DNA of 12,331 nucleotides from Bacteroidales bacterium (lineage in GTDB: Bacteria > Bacteroidota > Bacteroidia > Bacteroidales > Dysgonomonadaceae), in assembly GCA_012841425.1 (NCBI GenBank), contig DUUR01000014.1:1-12331 (forward strand), written 5' to 3'. The notes beneath the pieces were generated by a model. It ran no database searches, was not told where the DNA came from, and saw only the letters and a list, made by a program, of their open reading frames with translations. How positions within the stretch are numbered: the first letter of the stretch is position 1; each line of letters starts with the position of its first letter. Positions 6,519 through 12,331 of this stretch are shown piece by piece. The position numbers and the translations under genes are program-made.

Positions 6519-7865
6519 ATGAAAAAGATAGTTTTGTGTGCTCTTTTATTGGCCGCAAGTTTTGCATCAGCCATGGCCGGCGGTTTGGTTACGAATACTA
6601 ACCATAGTGCCTCTTTTCTTCGTAACCCGGCACGTATGGCATCACTAGAGCTGGATGCGGTCTATTACAATCCTGCGGGTGTGGCGTTCCTGAAAAAGGG
6701 ATTTCATATTGGGCTAAATAACCAGAGTGCATTTCAAAGCCGTAACATTACAGCAACTATTCAGAACAACCCGTTTGTTCCTGCTACAGCGATGGATAAC
6801 AGCTTGTATGAAGGAAAGATTGTTTCACCAGTGATTCCTTCTCTCCATTTTGCCTATGTGTCCGACCGTTGGAGCATTAGCTCTCATTTTGGTGTACCAG
6901 GGGGTGGCGGTAAACTAGATTATGCCAACGGCCTGCCTATGTTTGATGTGATGGTGCGTCAGATGATTTATGATAACGTAAAAGCTATGTACATGGGCAA
7001 TGGGGCACCCGAATCGTTTGCCAACGAGCAGGCACTTGGAGCGGCAGGAGTTGCTTCAGTGAACTCCGCTTTCTCTGGACAGACCTTTCTGTTTGGTTGG
7101 CAAGTTGGGGGTACCTACAAGTTAACCGACAACCTCTCGGCCTATGCGGGTGCTAGACTCCTGATGGCGAAGGCGAAATACGAGGGTTCGGTCTACTATG
7201 CGGTGAGCGATCAGGAACAAAGCATGGATCTGTTGACTGAGCAATCGGGCTTTGGAATAGCTCCAATATTTGGTCTCGATTACAAATTAGACCGATTGAA
7301 TCTGGCCTTGAAATACGAATTTGGCTCGAATATCGAGGTGAAAAATAGTACATCTAGCTTCCCAGTACAGTTCGATCAGGTTGATGCACTCGCACGCTTT
7401 AAAGATGGGGTGAAGAGCCAGTCGGATCAGCCTGCACTGCTAACTGCAGGGGCTGCCTACGACCTTACCAATGCCTTGAAACTCTCGGCGGGTATGCACT
7501 ATTATTTCGACAAGGACGCCAATTACAATGGTCTGGAGGATGAGATTAACAGCAACACAGTTGAGTATATGCTGGGAGCAGAATATGCACTATTCCCAAA
7601 ATTGACATTGAGTGCTGGTGTGCAGTTAACCAATTACGACGTGACGGACAACTACAACAGCAACACTGGTTTTATGGTTAGTAGCTACTCCCTGGGGGGT
7701 GGTTTGAAATACAGTGCAACCGACAACCTAGATTTGAATCTGGGTGTGCTATGGACAAACTTCGACGATTATTCCAAAACAGCCAACTACAATGGCATTG
7801 ACATGCTAGAGCAGTATGAGCGCAAAAGTACCGTAGCAGGTATCGGCGCTGCCTGGAATTTCTAG
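6519..7865 (+). CDS. OmpP1/FadL-family outer-membrane transport protein
   Basis: This 448-residue protein starts with a clear Sec signal peptide (residues 1-20, ending ASAMA before GG). The mature N-terminus contains NHSASFLRNPARMASLELDA and then NPAGVAFL (51-58), the hallmark N-terminal hatch region of OmpP1/FadL/TodX channels. Alternating hydrophobic/polar strands follow, and the last residues are AAWNF with a terminal phenylalanine, as expected for a beta-barrel inserted by the BAM complex. FadL-type barrels pass long-chain fatty acids or other hydrophobic molecules through the outer membrane by lateral diffusion; the actual substrate is not known here. The gene looks richer in G+C and in C-ending codons (for example AAC) than its neighbours, consistent with strong expression or a different codon history. 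It has a strong promoter with a long leader and ends at a strong hairpin terminator. Confidence 0.9.
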   Translation: MKKIVLCALLLAASFASAMAGGLVTNTNHSASFLRNPARMASLELDAVYYNPAGVAFLKKGFHIGLNNQSAFQSRNITATIQNNPFVPATAMDNSLYEGKIVSPVIPSLHFAYVSDRWSISSHFGVPGGGGKLDYANGLPMFDVMVRQMIYDNVKAMYMGNGAPESFANEQALGAAGVASVNSAFSGQTFLFGWQVGGTYKLTDNLSAYAGARLLMAKAKYEGSVYYAVSDQEQSMDLLTEQSGFGIAPIFGLDYKLDRLNLALKYEFGSNIEVKNSTSSFPVQFDQVDALARFKDGVKSQSDQPALLTAGAAYDLTNALKLSAGMHYYFDKDANYNGLEDEINSNTVEYMLGAEYALFPKLTLSAGVQLTNYDVTDNYNSNTGFMVSSYSLGGGLKYSATDNLDLNLGVLWTNFDDYSKTANYNGIDMLEQYERKSTVAGIGAAWNF

Positions 7866-7917
7866 CCTTCTGTCATTCTTCTAACACGAAGAGAATCATT
7901 ATAGAATTAGTAATAAT

Positions 7918-7951
7918 TCAACAACGCCCTGATTGCTCAGGGCGTTGTTGA
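7918..7951. terminator. Strong hairpin between convergent genes, probable bidirectional terminator
   Basis: A perfect 15-bp stem (7918-7932 pairing with 7937-7951) has a 4-nt TTGC loop and a GC-rich core (CGCCCTGA / TCAGGGCG). It lies 52 nt after the FadL-like stop and 36 nt before the end of the convergent DUF6807 gene. No long T-tract follows on either strand, so it may need a factor or act mainly as a 3'-end stabiliser, but its position and stability fit termination. Confidence 0.8.
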
Positions 7952-7987
7952 TTAAAGCTAATACACAATAATAGTAATTTATGAATC

Positions 7988-9361
7988 CTAATTACTGAAT
8001 TCAATTTTAATCTTTGGTGAGTTAGCATAACTTTTAAAATAAGATTCAGCTGTTTCTTTACTCATCTCACCATCAAACACCACCATTCTGTAAGAGAGTT
8101 TATAATCTTGCCCGGGCATAATATGCCATGGCTCATAACGAATAGGAGTGAACTCGAAAAAGATATCACCACGACCCTCATTTGCATCCATGGGCCACAC
8201 ACGCATGGGCTCGGGATGCTGACGGTTTGAGGGGTTGCTCATAAATAGTATCCCCGATTGCTTCTCATTAACATCTGTTGCGCCATTGATGATACACCAT
8301 CTAGCTCTGCTTCCATCTGCGTCAACCCTACTCTTCCCTTCGGATGTGAGTATAGTGGAGTTATCCTTATGCCACTGTTCAGTTGCCCTAAACCCAATAC
8401 CACCTCCATAGCGATAAGCATCAAATAAAACTCCGTTTGCGAGAGGAGTGTTAATGGTTGATGTATAGTCTATTATCCATACATTGTCATCTATATTCCA
8501 AACCCTCACCTCAAGCATCTCGTTGAGAGCAATCTGATTGCCAGCACCATTGTTAAAGTCGATGTGATTCTGCAACACTTTAAAGCCTGAATAAATATCG
8601 CCTGTGACCTCCGATAAGAATGAGACAAACTCAACTGTTCCCTCGCCCTTTGCCAAGTTCCAGAAATCAACCTCCCTATCATCAATATGCGTTAAGGTCC
8701 ATGGCCCCCAGATACCGTAATGATGATAATGGTCTGGAGCCTGCACTCGTGTTAACACCTGCCCATTTGGCGAGTAGAGGGGATGGATAAACCCCGATCG
8801 TTTGAATAGTGAGTCTACCCCCTCGGGAGGATACATGTCATTGTATCTATAGCTTAGCACTGGGGTATTATTCTTATAAATGGTGATATTTCCATCAGAT
8901 TTTGTTAAACGGAAAGATTCTTTAAGTTTTGCTCTCTGATTTATATGTTGGGTGATTTGATTTATATCTTTGGCTCTCTTATTTTTATCTTCGGTTCTTT
9001 GATTTACCTCATTATTCCTTTGAACTATCTCTTTGTTAATCTTTACTTTGTCTGTGAGTTTAATCACAAAATTACGCTCGGCATTAAACCCCAACTTCTT
9101 ATCTGGTATAAACCAAAGTATGGGTTTTGTCCCCCACTCTAGTTGACTGCCCACATATACCTCTTGCTGGTTTGTAATCTCGTACAGTGCAATATCTTTA
9201 TCGTTAAAATTGAGCTTATCGCTGTTTGGAAGGACAACTGATACTGGCTTGCTTATATAATGTTCATCGAGTTGTAGGCTAAAATAGGCAATCTCTTGTG
9301 CATTAATTGGCTGTTGGAAAAACAGTAGATTCAGGAGTAATAATATATATATATTTTTCAT
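7988..9361 (-). CDS. Secreted DUF6807 (PmoA-like) family protein with an internal heptapeptide repeat
   Basis: The 457-residue protein has a Sec signal peptide (1-21, likely cut at INA|Q). A short N-terminal domain (about 25-105) precedes the repeat, and a C-terminal domain (about 145-455) matches the DUF6807/PmoA-like family. That family is diagnosed by GFIHPLYSPNGQVLTRV (190-206) and PDHYHHYGIWGPW (209-221), with conserved H193, H211, H213 and H214. Despite the PmoA label, these proteins are unrelated to membrane methane monooxygenase; they are common in Bacteroidota that degrade glycans, and their activity is not established to my knowledge. Between the domains, residues 109-143 form five tandem 7-residue units rich in Asn, Gln, Lys and Arg (consensus roughly x-x-D/E-I-N-Q-R), encoded by a 21-bp repeat. 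No glycan-utilisation genes are adjacent. The gene lies 113 nt downstream of the histidine kinase, with no exact -7 box seen in that gap. Confidence 0.83.
   Translation of the reverse strand: MKNIYILLLLNLLFFQQPINAQEIAYFSLQLDEHYISKPVSVVLPNSDKLNFNDKDIALYEITNQQEVYVGSQLEWGTKPILWFIPDKKLGFNAERNFVIKLTDKVKINKEIVQRNNEVNQRTEDKNKRAKDINQITQHINQRAKLKESFRLTKSDGNITIYKNNTPVLSYRYNDMYPPEGVDSLFKRSGFIHPLYSPNGQVLTRVQAPDHYHHYGIWGPWTLTHIDDREVDFWNLAKGEGTVEFVSFLSEVTGDIYSGFKVLQNHIDFNNGAGNQIALNEMLEVRVWNIDDNVWIIDYTSTINTPLANGVLFDAYRYGGGIGFRATEQWHKDNSTILTSEGKSRVDADGSRARWCIINGATDVNEKQSGILFMSNPSNRQHPEPMRVWPMDANEGRGDIFFEFTPIRYEPWHIMPGQDYKLSYRMVVFDGEMSKETAESYFKSYANSPKIKIEFSN
8933..9037 (-). repeat. Tandem 5 x 21-bp in-frame minisatellite
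   Basis: Five contiguous 21-nt units (9017-9037, 8996-9016, 8975-8995, 8954-8974 and 8933-8953) encode the heptapeptides NKEIVQR, NNEVNQR, TEDKNKR, AKDINQI and TQHINQR. The outermost units are the most diverged and the middle ones keep a strong common core on the plus strand (TTTGATTTATATCTT-like). Because the unit is a multiple of three, copy-number change would lengthen or shorten the linker without breaking the frame. Confidence 0.85.
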
Positions 9362-9474
9362 AAAAAGAGGTTTTTTGGATATTATATCGATCAGTATAAA
9401 CAGTTTTAATTACTGAAATAATTTGAGTTTAATCGTTATCAATTGATTTTAATATAGTTTCCTTAAAATTGAAG

Positions 9475-10470
9475 TTAATCAGGGAACACTGTAGTAAACC
9501 TAGTTACACTGTTATCAGAATTGAGAAATATTTTTCCTCCATGCCGCAAGGCAATCTGTTTGCAGAGGCTTAATCCGATGCCTGAACCTTTTGCCTTGGT
9601 TGAGTAGAAAGGGATAAATATCTTATCTCTCGCTTCGGGAACAATGCCCTGCCCGTTATCACTAACAGAGATTTTAATGCTGTTGCCAACTTTCTCGGCC
9701 ATTACACTAATTGCAGTATTCTCTATCCCCTCGCACGCCTCCTTGGCATTTTTAAGCAGATTGAGTAGAAGCTGCTCAACCATACCTTTATCTGCATTTA
9801 ATATCAACTGATCGGGATACACATTAAACGAAAAAGTTAATCCATATGAAGATGTTAACTGCTGAAGCGATGTTAGCATCAGCCTTAAGGCTATCGGCTG
9901 TCGAACGGGTTGGGGCAATCGGGTGAGTTTGCGATAGTTCTCAACAAACGATAACAGGCCCACGCTCCTGCGGTGAATGGCCTCCATAGCTTGTTGCATA
10001 ATTTTATACTCTTCAGACTCCTCCTCCTTATCAACTTCTCTATCGGTGAGTGTTTCGGAAAGTGATATTATTGGTGCAATACTATTCATAATCTCGTGAG
10101 TGAGCACACTAATCAGCTTTTGCCATGCAATTGCTTCGGCCTCCTCAACCATCGAGTCGTGAGTGCGTTCTCTGAACATCTCAAGAGCTTCGTTCATCTC
10201 AGCCATCAAATTATCTAGTTCATCATCAGAACGAGAAGTTCTAAAATGCGTAGTAAAATCTGCATTCCTGATTCCTCCAATCATACGCTCCATTTTCTCT
10301 ATCAACTTCTTCCTATCGTAATATAACGATATTGCAAAGCCAACAACTCCAAACAACATAAACAGTGCAGAGAAGTAGAGCTGACTCCAAAACAACCACA
10401 CTCCAGCTAAAGAGAGCAACACTATTGCTGTCACCTTAAGCAAAAACTTATGTTTCGATTTAATCTTCAT
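9475..10470 (-). CDS. Membrane histidine kinase with minimal sensor region, partner of the sigma54 activator
   Basis: The 331-residue kinase has two membrane helices (about 10-29 and 33-50) with only a few residues between them. A HAMP-like or helical linker follows (about 51-105), and then the dimerisation/phosphotransfer helix with H125 in VLTHEIMNSIAPI. The ATPase domain has N241 in LLKNAKEA (N box), DNGQGI (271-276, G1), an F-box FIPFYS and GSGIGLSL (295-302, G2), so all catalytic boxes are intact. It should autophosphorylate H125 and pass phosphate to D55 of the response regulator encoded immediately upstream. Its ATG abuts the regulator's TAG stop with no gap, pointing to translational coupling. 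With almost no periplasmic domain, it probably senses a signal within the membrane or through a partner protein; this is inference. It is similar in layout to the small NtrB/NtrY-like kinases paired with sigma54 activators in Bacteroidota. Confidence 0.9.
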   Translation of the reverse strand: MKIKSKHKFLLKVTAIVLLSLAGVWLFWSQLYFSALFMLFGVVGFAISLYYDRKKLIEKMERMIGGIRNADFTTHFRTSRSDDELDNLMAEMNEALEMFRERTHDSMVEEAEAIAWQKLISVLTHEIMNSIAPIISLSETLTDREVDKEEESEEYKIMQQAMEAIHRRSVGLLSFVENYRKLTRLPQPVRQPIALRLMLTSLQQLTSSYGLTFSFNVYPDQLILNADKGMVEQLLLNLLKNAKEACEGIENTAISVMAEKVGNSIKISVSDNGQGIVPEARDKIFIPFYSTKAKGSGIGLSLCKQIALRHGGKIFLNSDNSVTRFTTVFPD

Positions 10471-11832
10471 CTATAATCCATATTTCTCGATCTTCCTATA
10501 GAGCGTAAATCTAGATATACCAAGCAATTCGGCGGCATGGTTCATATTTCCTTCGGCTTTAATTAACGCATTTTCAACAGCATTAATTTCAAGCTGCTCT
10601 AAATTGAGGTTCACTTCTTTATGTTTTTTTGTAGTGGCAGGCTTTAATATAAAATCGTCAGGAGTAAGGGTTAGAGCCGACGACAATATCACTGCCCTTT
10701 CAATAGAATGTTGCAGTTCGCGCACATTGCCAGGCCATGGATATTCGTTAAGTTTTTTTATTGCCGACGGAGATATATTTCGGATATCCTTCTTGTATTT
10801 CTTCTTATATCGATCTAGGAAATAGTTGGCAAGCAGTTCAATATCACCACTTCTCTCTCTAAGAGGAGGTATATGAAGCTCGATGGTATTTATGCGATAC
10901 AGCAAATCCTGACGAAACTCGCCAGTAGCAACCATTTCATGAATATCGGCATTAGTAGCGCATATTAGTCGCACGTTTATAGGCACATGCTTTGTAGCCC
11001 CTAACCTTATAATCTGCTGCTTTTCGATGACGCTAAGGAGTTTAGACTGCAAAGAATGCGACAGATTGCCTATTTCGTCTAAGAATAGGGTCCCGCCTGC
11101 AGCAATCTCGAACCTACCGAGCTTATCTGTTTTAGCATCGGTAAAGGCACCTTTCTCATGACCAAACAGTTCGCTCTCGAACAGCTGCTCGGGAATAGCG
11201 CCTAGGTCTATGCACACAAAGGGTTTGCAAGCTCGGGGGGAAGTTTGACACAAAAGATTGGCAAACAAATCTTTGCCTGTGCCGTTTTCTCCCAGAATGA
11301 GTATATTAGCATCGGTATCTTTTAACTTATCTACTGTTTCAAAAACAGCCTGTATCTGTTTACTTTCGCCAATTATTTCAGGTATGGTGCGGCCACTCTC
11401 TAGCGCGGCAACCTTTTGCTTTAGCTTTGCAACTTCTTTTCGGCTAACCCTAAGCTCTACTGCCGAGGTAATCGTCGCAAGCAGTTTCTCTTTCTCCCAA
11501 GGCTTTGGTATAAAGTCTGTAGCCCCTGCTTTAATGGCCTGAACAGCCTTTTCCATATCAGCATATGCAGTTATAAATATAACCACCATATCGCTGTCTA
11601 TCTGCTTTATCTTGCGGAGCCAGTGTAGGCCCTCCTGACCGCTATCGGCATCTTTATTGAAATTCATATCGAGAAGAATCACATCGGGCTCGAATGTTTG
11701 CATAAAATGCTCTATTCGCTGAGGGTTGGTGGTTACTTTAATCTTCTCAACATGGCTTTGTAATAGCAGATTTAATGCGAAAAGTATATCCTCATTATCA
11801 TCAACTATTAATATTTTTCCCTGTTTATGCAT
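10471..11832 (-). CDS. NtrC-family sigma54-dependent response regulator
   Basis: The 453-residue protein has the three classic NtrC domains. The receiver domain (about 5-125) has acidic D11/D12, phospho-acceptor D55 (VILLDMN), T88 and K110. The AAA+ sigma54-activation domain (about 150-385) has Walker A GENGTGKD (181-188), Walker B TLFLDE (D252, E253), RQDLLYRIN with candidate arginine fingers R307/R313, and WPGNVREL. The Fis-type helix-turn-helix lies at about 410-453 (NHAAELLGISRFTLYRKI). The sigma54-contacting loop reads GAFTDA (228-233) rather than GAFTGA. It should bind enhancer-like sites, hexamerise when phosphorylated and remodel sigma54-RNA polymerase. It reads away from a control region holding a sigma54 promoter and a tandem repeat, so the divergent tolC-like gene is the obvious target. 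The kinase gene follows with zero spacing. Confidence 0.93.
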   Translation of the reverse strand: MHKQGKILIVDDNEDILFALNLLLQSHVEKIKVTTNPQRIEHFMQTFEPDVILLDMNFNKDADSGQEGLHWLRKIKQIDSDMVVIFITAYADMEKAVQAIKAGATDFIPKPWEKEKLLATITSAVELRVSRKEVAKLKQKVAALESGRTIPEIIGESKQIQAVFETVDKLKDTDANILILGENGTGKDLFANLLCQTSPRACKPFVCIDLGAIPEQLFESELFGHEKGAFTDAKTDKLGRFEIAAGGTLFLDEIGNLSHSLQSKLLSVIEKQQIIRLGATKHVPINVRLICATNADIHEMVATGEFRQDLLYRINTIELHIPPLRERSGDIELLANYFLDRYKKKYKKDIRNISPSAIKKLNEYPWPGNVRELQHSIERAVILSSALTLTPDDFILKPATTKKHKEVNLNLEQLEINAVENALIKAEGNMNHAAELLGISRFTLYRKIEKYGL

Positions 11833-11861
11833 TTAACTTCTACTTATTGAAACTAATTCCT

Positions 11862-11869
11862 CAAAGATA
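11862..11869 (-). promoter_or_regulatory. Putative -7 box of the regulator-kinase operon
   Basis: The minus strand reads TATCTTTG, an exact TAnnTTTG, 29 nt upstream of the response-regulator start codon. No TTG is present at the expected -33 distance, so the assignment rests on one element. The direct repeat at 11892-11927 lies just upstream and could also affect this promoter. Confidence 0.4.
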
Positions 11870-11891
11870 TATAGAATTATTATTGATTGTA

Positions 11892-11927
11892 TGTGCGAAA
11901 TTGAACTTTCTTTGTGCGAAAACGAAC
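11892..11927 (+). promoter_or_regulatory. Tandem direct repeat, candidate enhancer (UAS) for the NtrC-type regulator
   Basis: Two copies of TGTGCGAAANNGAAC occupy 11892-11906 and 11913-11927. Their starts are exactly 21 bp apart, two helical turns, so both would present the same DNA face. Centres are about 110 and 89 bp upstream of the transcription start predicted for the sigma54 promoter, a typical distance for enhancer sites. The second copy is followed by ACA, making a TGTG-N10-CACA inverted pair. Binding by the adjacent regulator is inferred from position and architecture. Confidence 0.6.
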
Positions 11928-11982
11928 ACACCTTGTCTACATAATAAAAAACAGAACCCTGTATATCAACATAATAACTGTT

Positions 11983-11998
11983 TGGCACGCCCTTTGTT
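11983..11998 (+). promoter_or_regulatory. Sigma54 (-24/-12) promoter of the tolC-like gene
   Basis: The sequence TGGCACGCCCTTTGTT matches the sigma54 consensus TGGCACG-N4-TTGC(A/T) except for the C of the -12 GC, which is T here. The invariant GG (11984-11985) and the G at -13 (11996) have the correct 11-base offset. Transcription would start near 12009, about 88 nt before the ATG at 12097. An adjacent gene encodes a sigma54 activator, which strongly supports the call. Confidence 0.72.
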
Positions 11999-12038
11999 TA
12001 TAGAAATAGCAAAGCAAACAAAATCTCTTTGAAGATTT

Positions 12039-12090
12039 ATAGTAGACAGTAGATATATAGTAGACAGTAGATATTTTGAAAATAGTAGAC
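12039..12090 (+). repeat. Short tandem repeat in the leader of the tolC-like gene
   Basis: Two perfect head-to-tail 18-bp copies, ATAGTAGACAGTAGATAT, occupy 12039-12056 and 12057-12074. A truncated third copy, ATAGTAGAC, lies at 12082-12090. Each 18-mer contains two AGTAGA hexamers, giving five AGTAGA in total. The array lies between the predicted sigma54 transcription start and the start codon, ending 6 nt before the ATG, so it would be transcribed as part of the leader. Confidence 0.85.
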
Positions 12091-12096
12091 TTATAA

Positions 12097-12331
12097 ATGA
12101 AACAACTAACTATAATATTTTTCTTTTCTTTATCAGTAGTGCAGTTAAAAGCACAAGATACCCTTCGTCTAACACTAAGCGAAACTGTTGCGTTTGCCCT
12201 GGAACAATCGCCTCAAGCAGTTGCCGCACGCCATCAATACAGAGCTTCGTACTGGAATTGGCGCTCGCACAAGGCTAACTACCTTCCTAGCCTCACCTTC
12301 GATTCATATTCGTCACTAAACCGCTCTATAA
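12097..12331 (+). CDS. TolC-family outer-membrane efflux protein, N-terminal part (runs off the right edge)
   Basis: The first 78 codons are present. A Sec signal peptide (1-19, likely cut at LKA|Q) precedes LRLTLSETVAFALEQSPQ, the typical beginning of a TolC/OEP repeat (LTLxEAxxxALxxNP). It continues with AARHQYRASYWNWRSHKANYLPSLTF, matching the alpha-helical hairpin that leads to the PxLxx turn before the beta-barrel. TolC-like proteins form trimeric outer-membrane ducts for RND, ABC or MFS pumps with a periplasmic adaptor. The gene lies behind a predicted sigma54 promoter and diverges from the sigma54-activator/kinase operon, so it is probably the first gene of a regulated efflux operon whose adaptor and pump lie to the right. 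The sequence is cut before the barrel, so the subfamily cannot be judged. Confidence 0.82.
   Translation, partial: MKQLTIIFFFSLSVVQLKAQDTLRLTLSETVAFALEQSPQAVAARHQYRASYWNWRSHKANYLPSLTFDSYSSLNRSI

Noticed and set aside
7988..9361. Methane monooxygenase subunit, suggested by the PmoA family label
   Set aside because: The protein is secreted and soluble-looking, with DUF6807 motifs and no membrane helices beyond the signal peptide; the label is a naming coincidence.
9378..9388. Palindrome GATAT-T-ATATC upstream of the DUF6807 gene
   Set aside because: Low-complexity AT sequence without a recognisable promoter next to it; not enough to call an operator.
11775..12032. Open frame of 85 codons on the plus strand crossing the divergent control region
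   Set aside because: It overlaps the start of the response regulator and covers the repeat and the sigma54 promoter; it has no domain and its codons look non-coding.

Overview
The window looks like a chromosomal segment of a Bacteroidota bacterium, probably Bacteroidales-like. The DNA is AT-rich and Shine-Dalgarno sequences are weak or absent. Several intergenic regions carry the Bacteroidota promoter signature (-33 TTG/TTTG, about 19-20 nt, then -7 TAnnTTTG). Gene content also fits: an OmpP1/FadL-type porin, a Tat-exported aldo/keto reductase, a DUF6807 (PmoA-like) secreted protein, and an NtrC-type regulator/histidine kinase pair beside a TolC-type gene. No rRNA, tRNA, CRISPR array, insertion sequence or phage gene was seen.

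Layout. (1) 1-803, minus: a Fur-family metalloregulator followed by the start of a P1B-type heavy-metal ATPase. A perfect 6-1-6 palindrome lies between them, in the ATPase promoter, suggesting a local metal-efflux switch. (2) 944-2484, minus: a GNAT acetyltransferase and an alanine/ornithine-racemase-family PLP enzyme, two bases apart. (3) 2548-5164, minus: a compact mlaE-mlaF-mlaD operon for an MCE/Mla-type lipid transporter. It may continue into the GNAT-racemase pair, which lies only 63 nt downstream. (4) 5320-7865, plus: a Tat-exported aldo/keto reductase and a FadL-like outer-membrane protein, each with a good promoter, ending at a strong hairpin terminator shared with the convergent gene. 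(5) 7988-9361, minus: a secreted DUF6807 protein carrying an in-frame 5 x 21 bp minisatellite. (6) 9475-11832, minus: a sigma54-activating response regulator and its histidine kinase, abutting with no gap. (7) 11833-12331: a divergent control region and the start of a TolC-family outer-membrane efflux gene on the plus strand.

The most coherent unit is region 6-7. The regulator gene reads away from an intergenic region holding a near-consensus sigma54 promoter (-24/-12) that points at the tolC-like gene. About 90-110 bp upstream of the predicted transcription start is a 15-bp direct repeat with a 21-bp period, which fits enhancer sites for an NtrC-type activator. The kinase has two membrane helices and almost no periplasmic loop, so it may sense the membrane itself. 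Together this reads as an envelope-stress or drug-responsive efflux switch. The efflux pump genes themselves would lie beyond the right edge of the window.
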